Under the pieces are notes generated by a model, which did not search any database, was not told the origin of the DNA, and saw nothing but the letters and a program-made list of their open reading frames with translations. The translations under genes were made by a program, and so were the position numbers. Source: Maribellus maritimus (GTDB lineage: Bacteria > Bacteroidota > Bacteroidia > Bacteroidales > Prolixibacteraceae). From it: DNA of 64,000 nucleotides. The DNA lies in assembly GCF_022267315.1 (NCBI RefSeq), contig NZ_JAIKLE010000030.1, forward strand, positions 1 to 64,000. The letters are read 5' to 3'. Positions 46,369 to 56,193 of the stretch are shown piece after piece (the first letter of the stretch is position 1; every line of letters starts with the position of its first letter).

Positions 46369-47526
46369 ATGAGAAAAAAGCTTGAAGGGAAACTTGCAGA
46401 AGAAATCCTGACAAATGACGATTTGCAGGAAAAATTCGAAAAACTTAACAAAGATGATTCTCATATAAAGAATGAGAACCTCAAATCAACACAAATTATC
46501 TATAATTCTATCCGGGGATTTGTTCAAAAACTGGATAAGAAAGAAAAAAGATTACTTGGCCAGCAGATTTCTAATTCGATTTCGAGACATAAAAAGCAAC
46601 GACTTTGGGCTTGGGTTAGTTCCTCTGCCGCTGTATTTATTCTGGTGTTTGGTGTTTATATGTTTGAACAACAGAGAGATAAAGATATTATTGAGTTTGC
46701 TAACAATATTACAGCTCAACCGAAAGATGATAACACACGAATAATTATAAACGGAAAAGAGGAGATTGAGATAGAAAGTAAAGAATCGAAAATTGAATAC
46801 CTGGCTTCGGGGACAGAAATTAAAATTGATACCGATAAAAAGGTTGAACAAGTAATCGAAAAAGAAGAAATTGTTTACAATACGATAATTGTTCCATACG
46901 GTAAAAGGACGCAAATTACCTTGTCCGACAGCAGTACTATTTGGTTGAATTCTGGTTCGAAACTTATTTATCCGGCAGGTTTCAAAGGCTCAAAAAGAGA
47001 AGTTTATCTTGAAGGTGAAGGTGTTTTCGAGGTTTCCAAAAATGAAAAAAAGCCATTTTATGTAATTACCCGCGATGTCGAAATAAAGGTATTGGGTACC
47101 GTTTTTAACATAAGCGCCTATGACGATGATAATTTCTCAAGTACTGTTCTTGAAAGTGGGTCGGTTGAATTAAAATACAAATCAAACACCTTATTAAAAC
47201 AATCAAAAATTACAATGGTTCCCGGGACGATGGCTGTGTATTTCACCGAATCGAAAGATATCGTACAAAAAGAAGTTGATACCCGCAATTATACTTGCTG
47301 GAAAGAAGGATACATTATTTTGCACAATGAATCGATGCTGGAAATTACAAAACGACTATCAAGATACTATAATGTCTCCATTGTTTTGGAAAATGAGTCG
47401 TTAAAAGCAAAAACATTCTCGGGCCGACTGGATTTAAAAAATTCCGCTGATATAGTACTTCAAATCATTGCCGAAACATCTAATTTTAAAATAACCAGCA
47501 ACGAAAACGAAATAATAATAAACTAA
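46369..47526 (+). CDS. FecR-family anti-sigma factor of PUL B
   Basis: This 385-residue protein has a Lys/Glu-rich cytoplasmic part (residues 1-80), one membrane helix (~84-103, WVSSSAAVFILVFGVYMF), a periplasmic linker, a FecR domain (~185-290, DSSTIWLNSGSKLIYPAGFK; VEIKVLGTVFNISAY) and a DUF4974 end (~310-385, NESMLEITKRLSRYYNVSI). It is longer than its PUL A counterpart because of an acidic linker between helix and FecR domain. A GGACAGTGTCC palindrome lies about 50 bases upstream. Confidence 0.93.
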   Translation: MRKKLEGKLAEEILTNDDLQEKFEKLNKDDSHIKNENLKSTQIIYNSIRGFVQKLDKKEKRLLGQQISNSISRHKKQRLWAWVSSSAAVFILVFGVYMFEQQRDKDIIEFANNITAQPKDDNTRIIINGKEEIEIESKESKIEYLASGTEIKIDTDKKVEQVIEKEEIVYNTIIVPYGKRTQITLSDSSTIWLNSGSKLIYPAGFKGSKREVYLEGEGVFEVSKNEKKPFYVITRDVEIKVLGTVFNISAYDDDNFSSTVLESGSVELKYKSNTLLKQSKITMVPGTMAVYFTESKDIVQKEVDTRNYTCWKEGYIILHNESMLEITKRLSRYYNVSIVLENESLKAKTFSGRLDLKNSADIVLQIIAETSNFKITSNENEIIIN

Positions 47527-47554
47527 ACAGTAAATAATGATAGACTAATAAAAA

Positions 47555-47583
47555 ACCGGGAGATGCTCCCAACATCGCCCGGT
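47555..47583 (+). promoter_or_regulatory. FecR-SusC leader hairpin, copy 2
   Basis: The stem ACCGGG (47555-47560) with CCCGGT (47578-47583), then one A-G mismatch and GATG with CATC, closes a 7-base loop CTCCCAA. It has the same position and geometry as the PUL A hairpin (GATG-loop-CATC with CTnnnAA loop). It lies 53 bases before the susC start. Confidence 0.6.
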
Positions 47584-47635
47584 GAGATTTTAAATAACGT
47601 TGCATTAGCAACATTACTAACAAAAATTCAAATTT

Positions 47636-50600
47636 ATGAAAAAAAAGAACAATTATGAATCTTGTTCTCTGCTAACTGAGTATTGGATTCGAGCTTTGAA
47701 GATTATGAAAATTAGCGTTTTTCTTTTACTGATCAGTATTACAAGTGTTTATGCAAGTAGCACCTACTCACAAAGCACTAAACTTACTGCAAGTTTAAAA
47801 AATGCAACCATCGAACAAGTTTTTGATTTAATTCAATCACAAAGTGAATTTATCATTTTTTACCGCGACGATCAGGTCAATGTCAAGAAGGAAGTTTCAG
47901 TAGATGTTAAAGAATCTACCGTTGACCGAATTCTCGACCAGGCTTTGGAAAATACAAACCTGGAATACAAGATTTACGATCGCCAAATTGTAATTATTCC
48001 GGGTAGGGAAATAGAAAGAGCTGAAGTGATTTTAGATGACCTGAAAGCAGAGCAAAGAACAAAAAAAGTTACAGGTAAAGTTTTGGACACCGATGGAAAT
48101 CCCATCCCGGGAGTTTCAGTTTTGGTAAAAGGAACTACCATCGGAACAGTTACTGATATTAATGGTATCTACTCTTTAAATGTTGAAGAAGACTCAGAAA
48201 CACTCCAATTCTCTTTCGTTGGTATGATATCAATTGAGAAACCTTTGGCCGGAACCAACGAAATTAACGTAACCATGGAGTCGGATGCACAAGATGTAGA
48301 GGAAGTAGTTGTCACAGCTTTGGGGATTCAACGTAATAAAAAAGCCCTGACTTACGCTTCGCAACAGGTTACGGGAGACGAAATGATGAAGTCAAGAGAT
48401 ATTAACTTCATGAATAGTTTGAGTGGAAAAACTGCTGGTATGGAAATTCGTAAAAGCACATCTGGTGCCGGAGGTGCTACCCGGACAGTTTTGCGTGGAG
48501 CTAAATCAGTCAGTTCATTAAGCAGCCCGCTGTATGTAATAGATGGAGTACCAATTGCGAATAATAAACCGAGTGGTGCCGTATCAATATGGGGCGGCGC
48601 CGATGAAGGGGATGGTATTTCTCAAATCAATCCGGATGATATCGAAAGCATCAGTGTTTTAAAAGGAGCAACAGCAGCCATTCTTTATGGTAGCCAGGGT
48701 GCAAATGGTGTAATTATCATAAATACTAAAAGTGGAAAAGAAGGAAGAACAACTGTTTCGTTTAGTTCAAGTGCCACTTTCGAACAAGTGAATCAGTTAC
48801 CGGATTTTCAGTATCGTTATGGTGCCGAAAACGGAGCATTCGAAAGTTGGTCTTATACAAAAGGAAATTATGCTGATAACTATATTGAAGATTTTTTTGA
48901 AACAGGGCATAATCTGGTGAATTCGTTGTCGGTAAGTGGTGGAAATAAGAAATCAACATCTTATTTTTCATATAGTAATACAAGTTCTGCCGGAGTTATT
49001 CCCAATAACAGTTACAACAAACATAATTTGTCTTTTAAACAAACATTAAAATTATTAGATGATAAAATTACCATCACTTCTAATATCATGTTAACCCAAG
49101 AAAGAACAAAGAACCGAAACAGGGCAGGATACTATCTTAATCCAATGATCAGTTTGTATTTGTTCCCTCGCAGCGGAGCGACACCTCTTGCCGATCAATC
49201 TTTAGGTGCTCAGAGTATGGATTACTATAAAGAAAACTATTCTTATTACAGAAGTGATAGAAACATTACCTGGCAAAATTGGTTTGTAGAAGGTGACCAT
49301 TTTCAGTCGAATCCATATTGGCTTGTTAATAAACAACCAAAAGAAGATTTAACAAAACGTTTTATCGGTAACATTAGTTTAGAATACCAAGTAATAAAAG
49401 ATTTAAAGTTACAGGTTAGGGGAAGTTACGATTATTCTGCCAGAAGATTTGAGCAAAAATTCTATGCCGGAGGTAACTCCGTAAATGTTTCCAGTACTGG
49501 TACCTGGTATTATAAAAAATACGATACTGATATATTTTATACTGATGCACTCTTAACTTACAAAAAGCAAATTGGCGATTTTGATTTTACAGGCATTTTA
49601 GGTGTAGCTCATAATGAATCAATAAGTGATGGCATAAGCACAAATAACGGAACAGTTAAGCTGATGTATGCCAATGAATTTTATATGCAGAACTTACCTA
49701 CAAATGTTATGGTCAGTTCAACAGGTAGTGCTCGTATTATACAAGAAGGTGTTTTTGGGAACTTCGATATAGGTTACAAGAATATGCTTTTCCTTAATTT
49801 ATCAGGACGTAACGACTGGTCATCAACTTTAGCAGGCACGGGCAATGAGTCCTATTTCTATCCATCAGTAGGTTTAACAGGGGTAATCTCGGAAATGGCT
49901 GATTTGCCTTCGTTTATCAGTTTTGCCAAAGTAAGAGGTTCTGGTTCAACCATCAATAATTCGGTTGGTTATGGTGTGGTTACCGCAAATCACTCCATTA
50001 GTAATGCGAATGGAACTATTTCCAGAAATACCCGCTTGCCTTTTACCACTGCCAGACCAGAAAAGATAACTACTTACGAACTTGGCGCTGATTTGCGTTT
50101 TTTAGACAACAGACTGGCTCTCGATTTTACATATTATGATATTACAAGCAAAAATATGTCTTTGTCAAGAGCTTACGAGACAGATGAAGGCTCAATTTAT
50201 ACGTCAGAATATTTTAATGCAGGTGAGATTACGAATAAAGGGGTTGAAATCACGTTAAATGCAACTCCAGTTCAAAGCAAAAACTTCTCATGGAATACTT
50301 CTCTTAACTACTCAAAAAACAAAAATAAAGTGGTTTCTCTTTATCCTGACGATGATACAAAATACGCCAGTTTTGGTTCAAACGAAGGTTATTACGCAAT
50401 GACATATAAGGGAGGATCAATTGGAGATGCTTATGCTATCAAATTTAAAAGAGATGACGAAGGTCGAATTTTATTAGATGAAGATACCCATGCGCCACTA
50501 AGAACAGATACCTGGGAATATGTGGGAAAACTTGAGCCCAAATTTAGTTTAGGTTGGAGTAATAGTTTTAACTACAAACAATTTTCACTGGGCTTTTTGG

Positions 50601-51061
50601 TTAATGCAAAAGTTGGTGGCAAATGTTTTAGCGTAACGCAAATGATAATGGACGGCTATGGAGTAAGCGAAGTTACTGCCGCCGCCCGCGACAGAGGTTA
50701 TGTTAAAATTAACGGTATAACAGAAACATCAGGAACAGTTGTAACAGAAGTTGATCCGGAAACTTATTATACAGCAGTTGGTAACCGTTACGGTATAGCA
50801 GAAAATTATGTGTACGATCGTACCAATATTCGTTTAACTCAGCTCTCTCTTACTTATAATTTTGATGTTAGGAATCTCGGGCTTCCTGTTGAAAAAGCAT
50901 CATTATCATTTGTAGGACAAGACTTATTCTTCTTCTATAAAGATGCGCCATACGATCCTGAATTAACAATGGGTGCCGGTAGTTTAAGTGTTCAGTCTGT
51001 TGATGCTTTTGCTACTCCCGGAGCCAGAACATTTGGTTTTAATTTAAATGTTACATTCTAA
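47636..51061 (+). CDS. SusC/RagA-type TonB-dependent outer-membrane transporter of PUL B
   Basis: This 1141-residue protein has a long leader with a signal peptide (ISVFLLLISITSVYASSTYS), an STN domain (~50-130), a carboxypeptidase-regulatory-like domain (~145-205, VTGKVLDTDGNPIPGVSVLV), a plug (LYVIDGVPIANNK; LKGATAAILYGSQGANGVII) and a large beta-barrel ending FGFNLNVTF. It probably imports oligosaccharides from the sulfated PUL B glycan. The SusD gene follows 18 bases later. Confidence 0.96.
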   Translation: MKKKNNYESCSLLTEYWIRALKIMKISVFLLLISITSVYASSTYSQSTKLTASLKNATIEQVFDLIQSQSEFIIFYRDDQVNVKKEVSVDVKESTVDRILDQALENTNLEYKIYDRQIVIIPGREIERAEVILDDLKAEQRTKKVTGKVLDTDGNPIPGVSVLVKGTTIGTVTDINGIYSLNVEEDSETLQFSFVGMISIEKPLAGTNEINVTMESDAQDVEEVVVTALGIQRNKKALTYASQQVTGDEMMKSRDINFMNSLSGKTAGMEIRKSTSGAGGATRTVLRGAKSVSSLSSPLYVIDGVPIANNKPSGAVSIWGGADEGDGISQINPDDIESISVLKGATAAILYGSQGANGVIIINTKSGKEGRTTVSFSSSATFEQVNQLPDFQYRYGAENGAFESWSYTKGNYADNYIEDFFETGHNLVNSLSVSGGNKKSTSYFSYSNTSSAGVIPNNSYNKHNLSFKQTLKLLDDKITITSNIMLTQERTKNRNRAGYYLNPMISLYLFPRSGATPLADQSLGAQSMDYYKENYSYYRSDRNITWQNWFVEGDHFQSNPYWLVNKQPKEDLTKRFIGNISLEYQVIKDLKLQVRGSYDYSARRFEQKFYAGGNSVNVSSTGTWYYKKYDTDIFYTDALLTYKKQIGDFDFTGILGVAHNESISDGISTNNGTVKLMYANEFYMQNLPTNVMVSSTGSARIIQEGVFGNFDIGYKNMLFLNLSGRNDWSSTLAGTGNESYFYPSVGLTGVISEMADLPSFISFAKVRGSGSTINNSVGYGVVTANHSISNANGTISRNTRLPFTTARPEKITTYELGADLRFLDNRLALDFTYYDITSKNMSLSRAYETDEGSIYTSEYFNAGEITNKGVEITLNATPVQSKNFSWNTSLNYSKNKNKVVSLYPDDDTKYASFGSNEGYYAMTYKGGSIGDAYAIKFKRDDEGRILLDEDTHAPLRTDTWEYVGKLEPKFSLGWSNSFNYKQFSLGFLVNAKVGGKCFSVTQMIMDGYGVSEVTAAARDRGYVKINGITETSGTVVTEVDPETYYTAVGNRYGIAENYVYDRTNIRLTQLSLTYNFDVRNLGLPVEKASLSFVGQDLFFFYKDAPYDPELTMGAGSLSVQSVDAFATPGARTFGFNLNVTF

Positions 51062-51079
51062 ACCTTAATATTTAATATC

Positions 51080-52654
51080 ATGAAAAATATACTATATATA
51101 TTTATTGCTACTCTCTTGTTTACTGCATGTACCGATGGGTGGGAAGATTTGAACGAGAATCCACTTCAGCTTACAGAAAGTGATTTGACCATCGATTATA
51201 ATAACATTGGTTCATTCTATTCTTCTATGTTCTATCAAATTTTCGCACATCAGACTTCTGAAAACCTAGTTTCGGAAGAATATAGTATGCATCTGTCAAC
51301 TCCAACTATTTTTAACGGAGGATTAAATAATACAACATATTATATTACTTACAATAATGATTACTGGGGAGGTATTTATAGCAGGATTATGTCTCCTGCA
51401 GAGCAAGTTAAACTTATTGCGAAAGAAGCAGGAAATTATCCTGTTTTTGTTCAATGGGCAAACCTGGTTAAAGTTATGGGTATGTCGAAATTAACAACTT
51501 ACTATGGTCCGCTTATTTATTCACAATATGGGGGTACAGGGGAATACGATAGTGAAGAAGATCTTTATGGCTACTTTTTTGAAGATTTAGATTCGGTACA
51601 AGCTGTTTTTGAAGTCAATGAAGACTATGAAGGGTTAACTAATTTTGATAAAATCTATGGTGGAGATATGCTTAAGTGGCAGAAATTTGTTAATTCTTTG
51701 CGCTTGCGTTTAGCTATTCGTGTTTCTAATGTTGCCCCAGAGCTTGCAAAAACAGAAGGACAAAAGGCAATTAATCATTCTGCAGGTTTAATCACTTCTG
51801 CTGATGACGATTGTTATATCTTTCTAAATGGCAACGAAATATATACAACAATAATAAGTAATGATTGGGGGGATACCCGTATGTCGGCAGCTATGGAATC
51901 ATTCCTTGTTGGGTTTAAAGATCCACGTATCTCCAAGTTCTTTGATGAAACAACATATGATGCAGCAATGTATGCTGACCATCCTGATTATCCGTATAAA
52001 GGAGTGCTTAATGGTGCATACAAAACTGCAAAAACTGATCATACTGATTGTTCTGCAGTAAGTACCGACCTTGAAAGTTGGACTCGCAGACCGTATTTAA
52101 CATCATCGGAAGTTTATTTTGACCTTGCAGAAGCTGCTTTACGTGGTTGGTCGGGTGCGGGTGATGCCCGTGAAAATTATGAAAAAGGTATTGCGGCTTC
52201 TTTTACACAATGGGGGGCTTCAGGAGCTGAAGCCTATATTGCTGATAATACAAATACTCCTATAGATTATGTTGATCTTTTCTATGAAAATATAACGTAT
52301 AACAATTTTGAAGCGACTACAGATATTACTGTTGCCTGGGATGAAGGTGCTAGTAATGAAACAAAACTGGAAAAAATTATTACTCAAAAATGGATTGCTT
52401 CATTTTCTAATCCCAACGAGCCATGGGCCGACTTCAGAAGGACAGGATATCCGAAATTGCCTCATATCTACGATAACCAAAGCGTTTCAACCTGGGGGGT
52501 TGTTGCTGATGATGAATGGATCAGGCGTATGACATTTGCTGTAAGTCAGAGAAATAATAATGCTGAAGGTATAGCCGCGGCGGCAGCGACTATGAAAGGT
52601 GATGACTTAATTACAACCCGTTTGTGGTTTGATACAGGCGGATCCAATTTTTAA
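51080..52654 (+). CDS. SusD/RagB-family glycan-binding lipoprotein of PUL B
   Basis: This 524-residue lipoprotein (FIATLLFTAC, Cys17) starts with TDGWEDLNENPLQLTESDLT, which is typical of the SusD-like (SusD_2/RagB) branch. TPR-like helices (QWANLVKVMGMSKLTTYYGP; KFVNSLRLRLAIRVSN) and the ending RMTFAVSQRN support the family. It differs from the PUL A SusD, which belongs to the classical branch, so the two loci are not simple duplicates. Confidence 0.93.
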   Translation: MKNILYIFIATLLFTACTDGWEDLNENPLQLTESDLTIDYNNIGSFYSSMFYQIFAHQTSENLVSEEYSMHLSTPTIFNGGLNNTTYYITYNNDYWGGIYSRIMSPAEQVKLIAKEAGNYPVFVQWANLVKVMGMSKLTTYYGPLIYSQYGGTGEYDSEEDLYGYFFEDLDSVQAVFEVNEDYEGLTNFDKIYGGDMLKWQKFVNSLRLRLAIRVSNVAPELAKTEGQKAINHSAGLITSADDDCYIFLNGNEIYTTIISNDWGDTRMSAAMESFLVGFKDPRISKFFDETTYDAAMYADHPDYPYKGVLNGAYKTAKTDHTDCSAVSTDLESWTRRPYLTSSEVYFDLAEAALRGWSGAGDARENYEKGIAASFTQWGASGAEAYIADNTNTPIDYVDLFYENITYNNFEATTDITVAWDEGASNETKLEKIITQKWIASFSNPNEPWADFRRTGYPKLPHIYDNQSVSTWGVVADDEWIRRMTFAVSQRNNNAEGIAAAAATMKGDDLITTRLWFDTGGSNF

Positions 52655-52676
52655 GGATTTTATCCTTTGTTTAGTT

Positions 52677-52709
52677 TAAAAGGCTGCCATTTTTTTGGCA
52701 GCCTTTTTT
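52677..52709 (+). terminator. Rho-independent terminator after PUL B susD
   Basis: The inverted repeat AAAGGCTGCC (52679-52688) with GGCAGCCTTT (52697-52706) is a 10-bp stem with an A-T-rich loop and a T run. It lies about 25 bases after the SusD stop codon and closes the plus-strand PUL B transcript. Confidence 0.88.
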
Positions 52710-52897
52710 ATCAAAATATCTTTCAATCCAATAATATCCAGAATGTTCATCATATTCTCCAAATATTCATCGGTTTATTAAAAACGGAGACATTTATTGA
52801 GCATGATCTTTCCCAACCTTGAGATTTTATTATAAAAGTGTTGCAGGTAATATGATGAATAAAAAAGTTTTTATCATTTGATATTCCGATTGATGGG

Positions 52898-53563
52898 CTA
52901 TGTTTTTCGCAACTTTTCGATGTTAGTACTTAAAATTGCATCAAGGTTTTGTTCAATTTTTTCCACCTCCCAATTCCACCATTTTATTGTAAGAAGCGTT
53001 TTTATATCCTTTTCGGGGAATCGTTTTTTTAAAGTTTTTGCCGGATTTCCGCCAACAATTGTATAAGGCTCTACATCATTCACAACTACCGAACGTGCCC
53101 CAATAATTGCACCGTCGCCAATAGTTACACCCGGCATAATAATGGCCTCCATCCCAATCCATACATCGTTCCCTATCATGGTATCTCCCTTTTTACCGGG
53201 AAACTTAAACATTGCTTCAATTTCTTCCGGCGTGGTTTCCGGTGTCATCATAAAATTGTTGAATGGAAATGTTGAAAATCCGTTCATGTTATGATTTGCT
53301 GAACTTGTAATTATCCGCACTCCATGGGCAATTTGGCAGAATTTCCCGATAATTAACTTTTCCGGACTGGGAGGGAATAAATATGGGGCCAAAAATGAAG
53401 CATAATCTTCCAATACCTCGAAATGCCCGAAATAACTATAATCACCGATTTCAATTCGGGGATGATCGACTACCTGGTTCAAATACACCACCGTTTTTAT
53501 TTCAGTGCCATCAGGCAGAACCATTGGATATTTTTTTGTTGGGTTAAGTAATGTTGTTTTCAT
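52898..53563 (-). CDS. Xenobiotic acetyltransferase (Vat/CatB-type, left-handed beta-helix)
   Basis: This 221-residue protein is built of hexapeptide repeats: [55 protein letters not shown] and [19 protein letters not shown]. The catalytic His is H91 in SSANHNMNG, with the Vat-type loop SPEKLIIG. Family members acetylate streptogramins or chloramphenicol, but many Bacteroidota homologues have unknown substrates, so resistance is not implied. The start is adjacent to the serine hydrolase gene end (13-base gap). Confidence 0.9.
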   Translation of the reverse strand: MKTTLLNPTKKYPMVLPDGTEIKTVVYLNQVVDHPRIEIGDYSYFGHFEVLEDYASFLAPYLFPPSPEKLIIGKFCQIAHGVRIITSSANHNMNGFSTFPFNNFMMTPETTPEEIEAMFKFPGKKGDTMIGNDVWIGMEAIIMPGVTIGDGAIIGARSVVVNDVEPYTIVGGNPAKTLKKRFPEKDIKTLLTIKWWNWEVEKIEQNLDAILSTNIEKLRKT

Positions 53564-53575
53564 ATGTATTTATTA

Positions 53576-55082
53576 TCATAATTTACTGGTAAGTTTTCTC
53601 AATTTACTTTCTGAATTTTCACGCCAATGGCAATCCGGTTTGTTACATAACTCCAATGCTTTTTGGAAACTTTTTATGGCATTTGTGTTTTGTTGATAGT
53701 TAAAATAAGCATCACCAAGTGAGTCCCAAAGATTTCCATCATCCGGGAATAATTGAACATTCAGTTTTAACAATTCTAACCCCCATCCTGTTTTATTTTC
53801 CTTAGCACGCATTTTAAATCCTAAGCGGTTAAAAAGTGCTTTATCATTTAATTTACCATTGAGCTTTTCTTCCAGATAAGGAACTAATTTTTTGGCGTTC
53901 TCCGGAGTGTTGGTTTGCGTATAATCGTAAACAAGTTCATAACTTAATTTCGAAACAGGTTTCGGTTTATAATCCAGATTGAAAACCATACGGCCAATTT
54001 CCCAGGCAACGTTTTCAGAATCGGGATTGAGAATTGTGTTCGATAAAACAATCACAACAACATTATCTTCAACAAACCTTATAAAATTGGCAAAGTAGAT
54101 TCCATTACTTCCGTTGTGTGTTATTATTTTGGTTCCCCTGCTGGTGTGGGAAATTGCCCAACCATATCCATAGAAAGAAGTTCCATCTTCGTTTTCAGGA
54201 GTAAAAGGACTTTCAAGCATTTTTCTCGACTCCGCATCTAAAACTGAATTAGCTTCTAAAGCTAAGTGCCATTTATAAAGATCTTCGACTGTCGATTGAA
54301 TATCGCCTTTCCCTATGCTGTACCAGTGGTTTTCTGTTTTGGGGAGGTGTTCCCGAGTTGTCCCCCAGTCTTTCCAGCTTGCTTCAGAGATATCGAAGTA
54401 GTAACCATGAGCAAGTTGTTTGCTTTTATAATTTGTGTGTTTGTATCCGCTGTTCTGTAATCCGGCTGGCCTCCATAAATTTTCAGTTAAAAAAGTTTCA
54501 TAATCTTGCCCGGATACTTTTTCAATGATGGCTGCCAACATAATGTAATTGGTATTGGCATAACGGTGTTTACTTCCGGGAGGAGTTAACAGTTTCGAAT
54601 CAAAAAAATCTTTCAGGAACTGGTCTTTTGTAGCTTCGTCGTACCTGAAACCTCCTGTTCCTGGTGAAATACCCGATGTATGTGTTAATAGCTGGTGAAC
54701 AGTTATTTCTTTTTTATTTTCAGCAACTTCCGGGAAAAACTTAATCAGATTATCTGATGTATTGATTTTTGCCTGCTCAACTAATTTTATAATTGCGCTT
54801 GCGGTAAACTGTTTGGTTACCGAGCCAATATTAGAAACGCTTGAGGCGGTAATTGGAATCTCTTTCTCTCTATCAGCCCATCCAAATCCTTCCGATAAAA
54901 CAATGTTTCCTTTTACCGCCACCAACACCGATGCAGAATATCCATTTTCAACACTTCTGTTCAGATAGGTTTCTATCCGGGATTTCAGGCTGTCGTTGTT
55001 GATTTTTGATTCTGCTTTCGCCGGATCGCAGCCTAAAAAAAAATGCTAAAAAATAAATTACGATAAACATTATATTTTTCAT
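53576..55082 (-). pseudogene. Serine hydrolase (beta-lactamase family) with TPR tail, split by a homopolymer frameshift
   Basis: The 450-codon frame to 54928 (GTG) has S-x-x-K in NIGSVTKQFTASA, LLTHTSGISP, Y-A-N in KHRYANTNY and a HNGSNG motif near residue 255. It ends in a TPR-like tail (DGNLWDSLGDAYFNYQQN). The frame continues upstream without a start, and an ATG at 55080-55082 begins a lipoprotein signal peptide (MKNIMFIVIYFLAFF). The two frames are joined at a run of nine A on the plus strand (55035-55043); a run of eight would give FFLGCDPAKAES, a perfect lipobox. It is either an authentic recent frameshift or a sequencing error. Confidence 0.7.
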
Positions 55083-55167
55083 GACTTTATTATTTAATTC
55101 ATGTTTTAAAATAAATTATTTGTATTGTATTGGTATTGAGTTGGTTGTGTGATTTTTTGATATGGTT

Positions 55168-55662
55168 TCAAGTGGAATAAAACTCACGGACACATGCGAT
55201 TACCAGTAATAAAAAAGTAATTGTTGAGCTTATTGTTCGAATAAGGTTAAGACGGTTCCATTTGCTTTCAAAGCTCTTTCGGAATTCATCCATTTGTTCT
55301 GGTGTCATCGACTCTATTTGTAATGCTTCAAGTGCATTGTTCAAAGGGACGTTGCCTCCAATAGTTACTCCCATAATTCCAACAAAATAGAGAATGGTGG
55401 CAAAAATAACATACCAAAACTGGTTACTAATTGAAGTCTGGTATGACAAATAACTTAACAAAGGCAGCAATATCACCAAGCCGAAAAAGACAACAAAAAA
55501 CAAGGGATTTATAATTGCCCTGTTCATCGACTGAAATGCCCGGAGGTAACTGACATTATTAATTTTAGCTAGTCCTGGAGTGACAGAAATTGACCATGAA
55601 TAAAACAATCCGGCCATTAGACCTGAAAATATTATCGTTATAATTAAAATAGTTGTATTCAT
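55168..55662 (-). CDS. DUF1772 (anthrone-oxygenase-like) membrane protein
   Basis: This 164-residue protein has four membrane helices: ~5-25, 50-72, 82-102 and 140-160. The DUF1772 signatures are FSGLMAGLFYSWSISVTPGL, FQSMNRAIINPLF, TIGGNVPLNNALE and FESKWNRLNLIRT. The family includes anthrone oxygenase-like and uncharacterised membrane proteins. It is the last gene of a small operon with the two upstream genes. Confidence 0.87.
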   Translation of the reverse strand: MNTTILIITIIFSGLMAGLFYSWSISVTPGLAKINNVSYLRAFQSMNRAIINPLFFVVFFGLVILLPLLSYLSYQTSISNQFWYVIFATILYFVGIMGVTIGGNVPLNNALEALQIESMTPEQMDEFRKSFESKWNRLNLIRTISSTITFLLLVIACVREFYST

Positions 55663-55665
55663 TTT

Positions 55666-56106
55666 TTATTCTAATAAACGTTTTGTTGAATCATTGCATT
55701 CATTGCTATACCTGACTTGTTTTACCACCTTTAATTTCCAGTATGTGGCAACAACAGCCACATATACAAAACCAATTAGCCAGAAACCTGGATCTCCAAA
55801 GAATGCGAGATGATTTCCACCATTTGGAATAATGAAAACAGGAACGGTGATGACTGCATCGAGTACAATCGCACTCGAAAACAGGACACTTCCTAATACA
55901 AATCCGTGAGTACTATTTCCTCTGTGATAGTATAGGTAAGCTCCTATGTAAGCAGCCGGAATAATAGCTGCCATAAGCACAATATTGGCCTGGAGATCAG
56001 AATCCTCCATGATTGGTACAAAATATGACCCAACAAATGCAAGGATCCCAAGGGCATAAACGACCAGTGAACTAATTATTGCATGTTTTAAATTTAGATT
56101 TTTCAT
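55666..56106 (-). CDS. Small four-helix membrane protein (DUF5367-like)
   Basis: This 146-residue protein has four hydrophobic segments, at ~10-30, 42-60, 68-90 and 105-125. The motif YLYYHRGNSTHGFVLGSVLF in the middle resembles DUF5367-type proteins. It is 3 bases upstream of the DUF1772 gene, so they are probably cotranscribed. No function can be read. Confidence 0.7.
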   Translation of the reverse strand: MKNLNLKHAIISSLVVYALGILAFVGSYFVPIMEDSDLQANIVLMAAIIPAAYIGAYLYYHRGNSTHGFVLGSVLFSSAIVLDAVITVPVFIIPNGGNHLAFFGDPGFWLIGFVYVAVVATYWKLKVVKQVRYSNECNDSTKRLLE

Positions 56107-56193
56107 TTGTTTAAAATTTTGAATGAATTAAAAATAGTAAGTAAGAAGTATTGCCTTATTCAGCCTGCTACCACTTACTCATCGTCATAATCT

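Noticed and set aside
52898-53563. Reading the Vat/CatB-type acetyltransferase as an antibiotic resistance gene
   Set aside because: Fold and catalytic His fit, but environmental homologues have many substrates and no resistance context is present.
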